A DNA stretch of 5,724 bases from an uncultured Lysobacteraceae bacterium (GCA_946480705.1 CAMLLF010000295.1:1-5724); one strand, 5' to 3'. Shown: positions 1-5,546, counted from the first letter of the stretch. Translations and numbers: made by a program. Notes: a model not told the origin generated them from the letters alone.

Positions 1-212
1 ACGCGGCGGCGGTCTCGCTCGCCCAGCTCGCGAGCGGCGGCGGTCTGCCGCACGGCGATGCGGCCTGGGCGCTCGCCGCGGCGTTCACCACGAACTCGCT
101 CGTCAAATGCTTCGCCGCGGTGCCCGGCGGAAAAGGCTATGCGCGGCCCGTCATCGGCGGCGTGCTGGCGATCAACGCGGTACTGGTCGCGGCGGTGGCG
201 CTGGCGGCGTGA
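1..212 (+). CDS. C-terminal end of a MgtC/DUF4010-like membrane protein (partial)
   Basis: This is an open frame entering from the left edge, with complete codons from base 3 and a TGA stop at 210-212, giving the last 69 residues. The visible part has an Ala/Leu-rich helix, then a segment AAFTTNSLVKCFAA followed by a Gly-rich turn (VPGGKGYARP), and a final hydrophobic helix of about 20 residues (VIGGVLAINAVLVAAVALAA). The 'T-N-x-L-V-K' segment followed by a glycine turn and a closing membrane helix is what I recall from the C-terminus of the DUF4010 domain found in MgtC/SapB-like inner-membrane proteins. DUF4010 proteins are membrane proteins of unclear function. The N-terminal part lies outside the window, so the family call rests on this tail only. 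Another polytopic membrane protein is possible. The gene is followed by about 210 non-coding bases and is probably not cotranscribed with the next gene. Confidence 0.55.
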   Translation, partial: AAAVSLAQLASGGGLPHGDAAWALAAAFTTNSLVKCFAAVPGGKGYARPVIGGVLAINAVLVAAVALAA

Positions 213-220
213 GGCGAAGC

Positions 221-245
221 CGGCGTGGAGACGGCGCACTGCGCT
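221..245 (+). repeat. Isolated copy of the GGAGACGGCGCA repeat
   Basis: Bases 227-245 match bases 5673-5691 at the other end of the window in 18 of 19 positions (GGAGACGGCGCA then C or A then TGCGCT), and the preceding GGCGT is also shared with a one-base gap. It lies just after the stop codon of the membrane protein gene. At the right end the same unit forms one arm of a hairpin. Here the partner arm is degenerate (ATCGCCGCC), so this looks like a decayed copy of a dispersed REP-like element. Confidence 0.5.
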
Positions 246-260
246 GATCGCCGCCACCAT

Positions 261-289
261 TTCACCATACGGAATTTGATTCCGAATAT
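261..289 (+). promoter_or_regulatory. Possible promoter of the acyl-CoA dehydrogenase/IclR operon
   Basis: TTCACC (261-266) and GAATAT (284-289) are separated by 17 bases and match the sigma70 -35 element in 4 of 6 and the -10 element in about 3 of 6 positions. The local sequence is clearly more AT-rich than its surroundings. The -10 would lie about 130 bases upstream of the dehydrogenase ATG. The match is weak alone. The correct spacing and the palindrome sitting between the two boxes make it worth recording. Confidence 0.3.
270..284. promoter_or_regulatory. Candidate IclR-type operator, GGAA-N5-TTCC palindrome
   Basis: CGGAATTTGATTCCG is a perfect 6-bp inverted repeat around a 3-base centre. 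It shares the GGAA-N5-TTCC skeleton and the 15-base length with the E. coli IclR box as I remember it (TGGAAATNATTTCCA). An IclR-family regulator is encoded in the operon immediately downstream. The palindrome falls between the proposed -35 and -10 boxes, where a bound repressor would block RNA polymerase. Binding by this regulator is an inference. Confidence 0.4.
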
Positions 290-410
290 CGGCAGGCTTC
301 ACCGGCTCGACGCCCGCCGCCATAGGCTCGCATACTCGGCTCCGGACGATGGTTTTCCCTTATCCCGCATGGTCGTCAAAGTTTCGTATCGCGGAATTGA
401 CCATGCCTCC

Positions 411-414
411 GGAG
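411..414 (+). promoter_or_regulatory. Ribosome binding site deciding the dehydrogenase start
   Basis: GGAG lies 6 bases before the ATG at 421. The upstream in-frame ATGs at 349 and 403 have no comparable site, so 421 is preferred. The site is inside a perfect 10-bp palindrome (CGGAGCTCCG, 410-419). Confidence 0.6.
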
Positions 415-420
415 CTCCGC

Positions 421-1653
421 ATGGATTTCAGCTACAGCCCGCGCGTGGAGACGCTGCGCCGCTCGTTCGGCGAATTTTTTGATACCTATATTTATCCCAA
501 CGTGGAGCGCCACGCCGCCGAGGCGCAGGCCCAGCGCGCCGCCGGCGATCCGTGGCAGCCCAGCGCCGTCGTCGAGGAACTGAAATCCAAAGCGCGCGAG
601 CACGGCTGGTGGAATCTGTTCCTGCCGCAGTCGGCGCATGCGCCGCAGGGGCTGACCAACCTCGAATACGCGCCGCTCTGCGAAATCATGGGCCGCGTGC
701 CGTGGGCGGCCGAGGTGTTCAACTGCTCCGCACCCGACACCGGCAACATGGAAGTGCTGGAGCGCTACGGCAGCGACGAGCAGCAGCGCCGCTGGCTCGC
801 ACCGCTGCTCGCCGGCGAGATCCGTTCGGCCTTCCTGATGACCGAGCCCGACGTCGCCTCGTCGGACGCGACCAACATCCAGTGCTCGATCCGCCGCGAC
901 GGCAACGACTACGTGATCAACGGGCGCAAGTGGTTTTCCTCGGGCGCCGGCGATCCGCGCTGCGCGGTCTACATCGTCATGGGCAAGACCGATCCCGGCG
1001 CGGCCACGCACCGGCAGCAGTCGATGATCCTCGTGCCGTCCGACGCGCCCGGCATCCGCGTACGCCGGCCGGTCACGGTGTTCGGCTACGACGACGCGCC
1101 GCACGGGCATATGGACATCGATCTCCTCGACGTGCGCGTGCCGGCCGATCACATCATCCTCGGCGAAGGGCGCGGCTTCGAGATCGCGCAGGGACGCCTC
1201 GGTCCCGGCCGCATCCATCACTGCATGCGCAGCATCGGGCTCGCCGAGGTCGCGCTGGAACTGCTGTGCCGGCGCGTGACGACGCGCGTCGCGTTCGGCC
1301 GCACGCTCGCCGACCATTCGATCTGGCACGAACGCATCGCCGAGGCGCGCTGCCTCATCGAACAGGCGCGCCTGCTGACGCTGAAGGCGGCCGACGCGAT
1401 GGACAAGTTCGGCAACAAGGCCGCGCGCGCCGAGATCGCGATGATCAAGGTCGTCGCGCCGAACATGGCGCTCAAGGTCATCGACTGGGCGATACAGGCG
1501 CACGGCGGCGCCGGCGTCAGCGGCGATTTTCCGCTGGCTGCGGCCTATGCCGGCGCGCGCTCGCTGCGGCTCGCCGACGGTCCCGACGAAGTGCATCGGG
1601 CGACGATCGCGAAACTCGAACTCGCGCGCTACGCGGCGAAGGCGGACGTCTGA
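421..1653 (+). CDS. Acyl-CoA dehydrogenase, ACAD10/11-like
   Basis: This 410-residue flavoenzyme is predicted to oxidise an acyl-CoA at the alpha-beta bond in the cytoplasm, passing electrons to ETF. Length and domain order fit the family. The N-terminal helical domain spans about residues 1-135. The flavin-contacting segment [17 protein letters not shown] is at 137-153, and the middle beta domain carries WFSSG at 171-175. The C-terminal helical domain contains RVAFGRTL (289-296) and [15 protein letters not shown] (359-373). Near the end is [10 protein letters not shown] (384-393). In classical enzymes such as MCAD this position reads E-G-T and supplies the catalytic glutamate; here Asp386 replaces it, as in ACAD10/ACAD11-type proteins. 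There is no kinase domain, so this corresponds to the dehydrogenase half of those proteins only. The start at 421 is chosen for its GGAG site and because MDFSYSPRV is a typical family beginning; 349 and 403 are alternatives. The stop overlaps the start of the next gene. Substrate is unknown; the family type suggests branched, hydroxylated or otherwise non-standard acyl chains. Confidence 0.93.
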   Translation: MDFSYSPRVETLRRSFGEFFDTYIYPNVERHAAEAQAQRAAGDPWQPSAVVEELKSKAREHGWWNLFLPQSAHAPQGLTNLEYAPLCEIMGRVPWAAEVFNCSAPDTGNMEVLERYGSDEQQRRWLAPLLAGEIRSAFLMTEPDVASSDATNIQCSIRRDGNDYVINGRKWFSSGAGDPRCAVYIVMGKTDPGAATHRQQSMILVPSDAPGIRVRRPVTVFGYDDAPHGHMDIDLLDVRVPADHIILGEGRGFEIAQGRLGPGRIHHCMRSIGLAEVALELLCRRVTTRVAFGRTLADHSIWHERIAEARCLIEQARLLTLKAADAMDKFGNKAARAEIAMIKVVAPNMALKVIDWAIQAHGGAGVSGDFPLAAAYAGARSLRLADGPDEVHRATIAKLELARYAAKADV

Positions 1654-2471
1654 TGGGCAATCCGCGACGCGAGCCCGACCTGTTCAACCGCGGCATCGCT
1701 CCCGACCATCCGCAGTTCGTCAGCGCCGTCGCGCGCGCGTTCTCGGTGCTGCGCTGCTTCGAGCACGGCGTGCACTACCTCGGCAATCAGGAGATCGCGC
1801 GGCGCACGGGACTGCCCAAGCCGACGGTGTCGCGCTTCACGTTCACGCTGTCGGCGCTGGGATACCTGAGCTATTCGCCCGAGCGCGAGAAATACTGCCT
1901 CGGCACGGCCGTGCTCGGGCTCAGCCACGCGTTCCTGCGCAACAACGACGTGCTCGCGATCGCGCGGCCGCTGATGCGCGAACTTGCCGAGGCGACCGGC
2001 GCGGCGGTCATGCTCGGTGCCGCCGACGGGCTGCGCATGGTACTGCTCGACATCTGCCAGGGCGATGCGACGTTCGAGCTCAGGCTCGCCGTCGGCGCGC
2101 GCGTGCCGCACGGCACGACGGCGCTGGGCCGCGCCGACCTCGCCGCGCGTGCACCCGACGTGTTCGACGCGCGTCTCGCCGAACTGCAGCGCGACTGCGA
2201 TCCGGCGCAGTGGCCGACGATCCGCGCCGGCATCCTGCAGGCGCGCGAAGACTACGCGACTTATGGTTTCTGCTTCTCGCTCGGCGACTGGAATCCCGAC
2301 GTCTACGCGATCGGCGTACCGCTGACGTCGGCCGACCGCAGCCGCGTGCTCGCGTTCAACTGCAGCGGCCGCGTCTCGACGATGACGCGCGAACGCCTGC
2401 TGCACGACATCGGCCCGCGCCTCGTCGCGCTGCGCAACAGCGTGTTCGAGCGGTGCGAGGGGAGATTCTGA
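1653..2471 (+). CDS. IclR-family transcriptional regulator
   Basis: A 272-residue protein with the two-domain IclR layout. Residues 22-72 form a winged helix-turn-helix: FVSAVARAFSVLRCF opens the first helix, and NQEIARRTGLPKPTVSRFTFTL (45-66) gives the two helices of the HTH, followed by LGYL and a wing. The C-terminal effector-binding domain (about 90-265) includes RPLMRELAEATG, the YAIGVPL strand (218-224) and VLAFNCSG (232-239), typical of the family's GAF-like sensor fold. The ATG at 1653 uses the last base of the dehydrogenase stop codon (TGATG), so the two genes are almost certainly cotranscribed and translationally coupled; GGCGGA at 1641-1646 could serve as its ribosome site. Context suggests it controls the operon in response to the dehydrogenase substrate or a product. 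The proposed operator is at 270-284. Whether it represses or activates cannot be told from sequence. Confidence 0.93.
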   Translation: MGNPRREPDLFNRGIAPDHPQFVSAVARAFSVLRCFEHGVHYLGNQEIARRTGLPKPTVSRFTFTLSALGYLSYSPEREKYCLGTAVLGLSHAFLRNNDVLAIARPLMRELAEATGAAVMLGAADGLRMVLLDICQGDATFELRLAVGARVPHGTTALGRADLAARAPDVFDARLAELQRDCDPAQWPTIRAGILQAREDYATYGFCFSLGDWNPDVYAIGVPLTSADRSRVLAFNCSGRVSTMTRERLLHDIGPRLVALRNSVFERCEGRF

Positions 2472-2477
2472 AGGACT

Positions 2478-2602
2478 GGGAATCGGGAATGGGGAATCGG
2501 GAATCGTAAGAGCGGAGCGGCTTCGCTCTGATCCGACCGGGCGCGAGTCGTGTGTCAGAGTGCCTGCGCACTGCTCCTACGATTCCCGATTCCCCATTCC
2601 CG
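2478..2602. repeat. Inverted REP/BIME-like element between convergent genes
   Basis: Arm 2484-2513 is the reverse complement of 2573-2602 in 29 of 30 positions (mismatch 2509/2577), around a 59-base centre. The outer parts consist of tandem heptads GGGAATC/G: four copies at 2478-2505 on the left, three in reverse at 2581-2601 on the right. Inside each arm, read inward, GTARGAGC is followed by a small hairpin: GAGCG-GCTT-CGCTC at 2515-2528 and AGTGC-CTGC-GCACT at 2559-2572. This GTAG-plus-palindrome arrangement in opposed pairs is that of REP elements mobilised by RAYT transposases. The heptad sequence is one I associate with Xanthomonadales genomes. It starts 7 bases after the regulator stop and ends 4 bases before the stop of the opposing gene. 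Confidence 0.75.
2484..2602. terminator. Possible bidirectional terminator formed by the inverted repeat
   Basis: Transcripts from either side would fold into a 30-bp stem with one mismatch immediately after their stop codons. There is no T tract, so this is not a standard intrinsic terminator. It could instead stabilise 3' ends or keep the two converging transcripts apart. The role is inferred from position. Confidence 0.35.
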
Positions 2603-2606
2603 GCCT

Positions 2607-4061
2607 CTACGGCCGCACAAACGGCTCGATGCCGTCGCAGAAGATCCCGTCGGCCCATTGCAGCGCACACGGGAAATACGTCGTCAGCGCGTCGGTCGCA
2701 CAGAAGCTCTGTGCCGGATTGGCGACGCACGAGGCCAAGGTCGCGGTGTTCGGCGCCGCGCCGAGATCGACTGCGGCGACCACCGGCAGCGGGCCGGGGG
2801 ATGCGGCGAGCGCGCTGCCGTAGAGGCGCAGGCTCAGGCTGCCCTGATTGAACGGCGGCGCGCCGAGGCCGCTCGTCTGGCAGACGACGATCTGGCCGGC
2901 CGCGAGCGTGCCCTGCGTCGTGCAAGTTGCCGCGGGCAACGACGACAGCACGCCGCGATATTCGATGTGCGGCGGCAGTTTCAGGTACAGATTCGTCGCG
3001 CCGGCGTTCGCTTCGCCGATGTTGCGGTACTCCAATACCAGCGGACCGAACTCGGTGCCGAGCGTGGCGACCGCCGGCGAGTGCGTCATGCTGGATGCGA
3101 CCAGGGTCGCCACGCGCGGCACGCGCGTGTGGAACTGCAGCCGGCCGCAGCCGAGCTGCGTCGGATTCGCGACGCAGTCGCCCGGCGGCGCCTGCAGGTT
3201 GTTGCCGACCGCGGCATGCACGAACAGCGGTCCCGGCACGGCGATGGTCGGCGCCACCTGGATGCGCATCGACAGGAATCCGCTCAGCGAGTCGTACAGG
3301 TACGGCGTGGTGCAGCGCACATGGCCGGGCGAGGCCTGATTGCTGCAGGTCCAGACCGGAATGCCCGACAGCGCGCCGTCGTAGCTCACGCCGGGCGGCA
3401 GCCAGACATCCAGCGTCACCGGCGTGTTCACCTGTCCGAAGCCGGTGTTGAGGAATTCGAACACGAACATGTTGGGCTGCCCGGCTTCCAGCGGCTGGCC
3501 GATCCAGGTCGCGACCGGACCGCTGGTCACCTGCCCGCCGCTGACGCCCCAGCCCGTGAACTGCAGCTTCGACGTCACGAAGGCCGTCGCCACGCTGGCG
3601 CAGCCGGTCGTGCTCGGCGGCGCGACGCAGGTCGGCGTCGGCGGCAGCGGCACCTGTGCGCTCGAGACCGTGCCGCTGACCGTCACGGAGCCCGGCGCGA
3701 TGCCGTAGTCGACCATCGCATTGATGCCGAGCGACATCGAGTTCGGATTCCAGAAATCCAGAGTGCCGGAATAGGTACAACTCACATCGCGCTGGTCGGG
3801 CTGCGCGACGCAGCTCCAGAGCCCGCCGTTGAAACCGACGTAGCGCACGCCGGCGGGCAGCACCGTGCGGAACGTGAACGGTCCCTGGTGCACGATGCCG
3901 TCGTTGCGGTCTTCCTTCTGGACGTCCACGCCGATCTGGTAGGTCGTGCCCGTGTAGATGGGCGGCACGGGCCACAGGTTCAGGCGCAGCCCGGCGGCAA
4001 AGGCCGGTGCCGCCGCGACGGACAGAACAGTGAACAGCAGACGGACGATGAGCGCGCGCAT
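2607..4061 (-). CDS. Secreted cysteine-rich protein with three DUF11-like repeats
   Basis: A 484-residue exported protein of unknown function. Residues 1-22 are a Sec signal peptide (MRALIVRLLF..., cleavage after AFA). The mature part has three repeats of roughly 140-155 residues. Each contains a DUF11-like beta-sandwich core with LP-x-G/H-x-x-Y: LPAGVRY (69-74), LPPGVSY (221-227), LPPHIEY (362-368). Each core is followed by a cysteine pair (84/95, 239/250, 380/394). Each repeat closes with a C-V-A-x-P-x4-C motif: 145-154, 296-305, 445-454. Two further cysteines (465, 475) give 14 in the mature chain, an even number suited to disulfides outside the cytoplasm. The protein ends DGIFCDGIEPFVRP, resembling the IF-x-DG-F-E tail seen on many exported Xanthomonadales proteins, perhaps a sorting or anchoring signal. 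The ATG at 4061 has GGGGGA four bases upstream. It is transcribed divergently from the copper-protein gene and converges on the regulator gene. The family assignment by fold is moderately secure; an adhesin or surface-structural role is only a guess. Confidence 0.85.
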   Translation of the reverse strand: MRALIVRLLFTVLSVAAAPAFAAGLRLNLWPVPPIYTGTTYQIGVDVQKEDRNDGIVHQGPFTFRTVLPAGVRYVGFNGGLWSCVAQPDQRDVSCTYSGTLDFWNPNSMSLGINAMVDYGIAPGSVTVSGTVSSAQVPLPPTPTCVAPPSTTGCASVATAFVTSKLQFTGWGVSGGQVTSGPVATWIGQPLEAGQPNMFVFEFLNTGFGQVNTPVTLDVWLPPGVSYDGALSGIPVWTCSNQASPGHVRCTTPYLYDSLSGFLSMRIQVAPTIAVPGPLFVHAAVGNNLQAPPGDCVANPTQLGCGRLQFHTRVPRVATLVASSMTHSPAVATLGTEFGPLVLEYRNIGEANAGATNLYLKLPPHIEYRGVLSSLPAATCTTQGTLAAGQIVVCQTSGLGAPPFNQGSLSLRLYGSALAASPGPLPVVAAVDLGAAPNTATLASCVANPAQSFCATDALTTYFPCALQWADGIFCDGIEPFVRP

Positions 4062-4065
4062 AAAT

Positions 4066-4071
4066 TCCCCC
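4066..4071 (-). promoter_or_regulatory. Ribosome binding site of the secreted-repeat protein
   Basis: On the minus strand GGGGGA is followed by ATTT and the ATG at 4061. It overlaps a small palindrome (CCCGG-AA-CCGGG, 4069-4080) that could partly hide it in the mRNA. Confidence 0.5.
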
Positions 4072-4140
4072 GGAACCGGGCGCGATCATGCGTGCGTCCC
4101 GGCACCGGCACAGCCCCGCGAACGAGGGGTGCCGCGAGGC

Positions 4141-4176
4141 AATACGTTCAATGATTGCGAATTTTTTGCTGCGCGA
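4141..4176. promoter_or_regulatory. AT-rich patch in the divergent intergenic region
   Basis: Bases 4062-4282 separate two divergent genes. Within them, 4141-4176 is conspicuously AT-rich (ATTGCGAATTTTTTGC and flanks) with two direct GCGAAT copies. It is the likeliest place for the divergent promoters. I could not assign convincing -35/-10 pairs on either strand, nor a recognisable copper-regulator box. Confidence 0.25.
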
Positions 4177-4270
4177 ATCGGACTGGACCGTCGCAGCTGG
4201 GTCATGCAACGTGCGCTTTGGCATGGCACGCGGCGTGCTCCGTCATTCGTGCCGGACCTGCCGGCGCGAC

Positions 4271-4274
4271 GGAG
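4271..4274 (+). promoter_or_regulatory. Ribosome binding site deciding the copper-protein start
   Basis: GGAG lies 8 bases before the ATG at 4283. It supports that start against the frame's upstream ATGs, for example at 4088. Confidence 0.6.
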
Positions 4275-4282
4275 TACGCCCC

Positions 4283-4684
4283 ATGCCGCACGCCCACACC
4301 ACACACGAGCTCGCTGCCTGCATCGAAGCCTGCCTCGCCTGCTCGCGCGAATGCCGGCAGACCGCGCTGACGCATTGCCTGTCGCTCGGCGGCGCGCACG
4401 TCGAACCCGACCATTTCCGCCTGATGTTCGACTGCGTGACGGCCTGCGACGCGGCCGCGGCGCTGATGGCCGGTGGCTCGCCGTATCACCCGGCCTATTG
4501 CGCGCTCTGCGCGGAAGTCTGCCGCGCCTGCGCCGCGAGCTGCGACGCGCTCGCCGACATGGACGACTGCGCGCGCGCCTGCCGCGACTGCGCCGCGCAG
4601 TGCGATGCGATGGCCCTGCACGACATGCATCCGGAACCCCGTCGCGGCGGACGCGGCGCGGAGCGTCCGCGGCGTACCTCCTAA
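4283..4684 (+). CDS. Cytosolic four-helix-bundle copper-storage protein (Csp/DUF326-like)
   Basis: A 133-residue protein with 16 cysteines, all between residues 13 and 107. They are spaced along predicted helices in C-x3-C-x2-C-x3-C steps: 13, 17, 20, 24, 32; 51, 55; 73, 76, 80, 83, 87; 96, 100, 103, 107. This is the pattern of the Csp copper-storage proteins, whose four-helix bundles hold many Cu(I) ions inside a cysteine-lined core and assemble as tetramers. Histidines at 3, 5, 8 and 113, 116 could help at the mouth of the bundle. No signal peptide is present, so it resembles the cytosolic Csp3 type, not the Tat-exported Csp1 type. A role in buffering or storing cytosolic copper is inferred. 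The last 15 residues are a disordered Arg/Gly-rich tail. The start at 4283 has a GGAG site and matches a normal family length; extending upstream adds sequence without family features. No copper pump, chaperone or regulator gene is in the window. Confidence 0.88.
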   Translation: MPHAHTTHELAACIEACLACSRECRQTALTHCLSLGGAHVEPDHFRLMFDCVTACDAAAALMAGGSPYHPAYCALCAEVCRACAASCDALADMDDCARACRDCAAQCDAMALHDMHPEPRRGGRGAERPRRTS

Positions 4685-4717
4685 CCGCGGCTGCACGGTC
4701 GCACCGGCTGAACCGGA

Positions 4718-4758
4718 CCTGCGCAGCCGCAGGCGCCGCCGCCCGCGGCGTGCGCAGG
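4718..4758 (+). terminator. Nested GC hairpins after the copper-protein gene
   Basis: CCTGCGCA (4718-4725) pairs perfectly with TGCGCAGG (4751-4758), enclosing an inner stem CGCCGC/GCGGCG (4734-4739 with 4745-4750). Alternatively CCTGCG (4718-4723) pairs with CGCAGG (4728-4733) as a separate tetraloop hairpin. The structure starts 33 bases after the stop codon. No T tract follows, so it may slow or end transcription without being a standard terminator. Confidence 0.4.
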
Positions 4759-4781
4759 CTTCGCATACGATAGGCGCGCCC

Positions 4782-4801
4782 GGCGGCGCCATTGCGCCGC
4801 C
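4782..4801. repeat. Perfect 8-bp GC inverted repeat
   Basis: GGCGGCGC-CATT-GCGCCGCC forms a perfect 8-bp stem with a 4-base loop, ending 20 bases before the proposed TTG start of the next gene. Its core resembles the GGCGC...ATTGCGCC hairpin at 5547-5573. It could belong to the same REP-like family, act as a second terminator half, or shape the next gene's leader. Confidence 0.5.
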
Positions 4802-4811
4802 ACGACGCGTC

Positions 4812-4817
4812 GGGGGA
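4812..4817 (+). promoter_or_regulatory. Ribosome binding site deciding a TTG start
   Basis: GGGGGA lies 4 bases before TTG at 4822, the same sequence and spacing as for the secreted-repeat protein gene. It favours 4822 over the TTG at 4792, which falls inside the 4782-4801 hairpin. Confidence 0.5.
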
Positions 4818-4821
4818 TCCG

Positions 4822-5541
4822 TTGCATTTCGTATCGGCAGGAGCGAGCGGCCGCGGACGCGCTTCGCGCGTGGCAGCCGCCTTCGCCTTCGCGTGCTTCG
4901 CCGCACCGGCGGCCGCGCAGGTCTGCAGTTTCAACGCGAGCGCGCCGGCCAGCTGGCAGCGCATCGAGACCGCGGTCGCCTCGCTGCGCCTGCCGCGCGA
5001 CGCCTATGTGACCGAGAACGGATCGGGCGATGCCGACAGCACGCGCTATGCGGCCGACGGTCTCGACGTGCTCGTCGACTACGGTCCGGCAGGCCGCCCG
5101 CCCGAACCCGAAAGCGGCATGGTCAGCCGGCTGCTCGGCGGCGCGCCGGCCTTCATTCTCAGCGAGACCCGCAGCGACGGCGCCGGCCGCATCGCGATCA
5201 TCTGGGCCGAACTCGGCCACACGCAGCTCGAGGCGAGCGTCACGATCGACTACGCCGATGCGACGCGGCGCGCCGACGCCTGCCGCATCGCATCGAACCT
5301 GCGCCTGCTCGGCGACGCCGCCGCGCTGACCTTGCTGCGCACGGGCCGCAGCGCCGGCCAGCGCTACGCGGTACTGCGCGACGCGGCCGGGCGCGAACGC
5401 CGCGTTGTCGAAGGCGACTACGTCGCCTTGAACCGGGCACGCGTCACGCGCATCGACGAGCATGCCGTGCGCATCACCGAACGCGTGCCCGCACGCGACA
5501 GCCGCTGGGACGAGCGCGAGACCGTGTTGCGCACGAAATGA
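4822..5541 (+). CDS. Exported protein with a PilP-like C-terminal domain
   Basis: A 239-residue protein of unknown function. The N-terminus has arginines at 11, 13 and 16, a hydrophobic stretch VAAAFAFACFAAPAAA (17-32) and a likely signal-peptidase site before Gln33. The mature N-terminal part (33-165) contains Cys35 and Cys154, a possible disulfide, and looks mainly beta; I do not recognise it. Residues about 168-236 (LTLLRTG, QRYAVLRDAAGRERRVVEGDY, LNRARVTRIDE, then a final strand) follow the pattern of PilP of type IV pili and the HR domain of GspC: a strand, a 'ryalv-D-x-x-G-x-x-x-V-x-x-GDy' hairpin, and 'N-x-x-x-V-x-x-I'. PilP works in the periplasm linking PilN/PilO to the PilQ secretin. 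No pil or gsp neighbours are present, so this is an orphan use of the fold. There is no ATG in the N-terminal region. TTG at 4822 is chosen for its ribosome site; GTG at 4870 would remove the positive n-region. Coding confidence is high, domain confidence moderate. Confidence 0.75.
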   Translation: MHFVSAGASGRGRASRVAAAFAFACFAAPAAAQVCSFNASAPASWQRIETAVASLRLPRDAYVTENGSGDADSTRYAADGLDVLVDYGPAGRPPEPESGMVSRLLGGAPAFILSETRSDGAGRIAIIWAELGHTQLEASVTIDYADATRRADACRIASNLRLLGDAAALTLLRTGRSAGQRYAVLRDAAGRERRVVEGDYVALNRARVTRIDEHAVRITERVPARDSRWDERETVLRTK

Positions 5542-5546
5542 CGTCG

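Noticed and set aside
349..420. Longer N-terminus for the dehydrogenase from ATG 349 or 403
   Set aside because: There is no ribosome site before these ATGs, and the extra residues precede the usual family start MDFSYSP.
376..1596. Long open frame on the minus strand, opposite the acyl-CoA dehydrogenase
   Set aside because: It is the antisense shadow of a clear dehydrogenase gene; the translation is Arg/His/Ala-rich without any family motif, as expected from GC-rich third positions.
552..1652. Upstream extension of the IclR frame through the dehydrogenase gene
   Set aside because: The extension is Arg-rich low-complexity sequence overlapping a well-supported gene; the protein becomes IclR-like only from the ATG at 1653.
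2550..4154. 534-codon open frame on the plus strand, opposite the secreted-repeat protein
   Set aside because: Its translation is Arg/His-rich with no signal peptide or domain, whereas the minus frame has a signal peptide, regular repeats and a sensible stop.
4150..4166. Possible Fur box (AATGATTGCGAAT)
   Set aside because: Only one half resembles a Fur half-site; there is no convincing inverted partner, and the neighbouring genes are not iron genes.
2356..4224. Alternative 622-codon minus-strand frame over the same region
   Set aside because: It overlaps both the regulator and the secreted protein, crosses the inverted repeat, and gives compositionally biased sequence without motifs.
4255..4275. 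Possible CueR/CsoR copper operator just upstream of the copper-protein start
   Set aside because: The GC-rich stretch around GCCGGC lacks the paired ACCTT...AAGGT or CCCC...GGGG arms expected of those regulators.
4088..4282. N-terminal extension of the copper-storage protein
   Set aside because: The added 65 residues show no Tat or Sec signal and no helical cysteine pattern, and the GGAG site supports 4283.
4792..4821. Earlier TTG start for the PilP-like protein
   Set aside because: This TTG lies within a perfect hairpin and lacks a ribosome site; starting there would lengthen the signal peptide n-region without reason.
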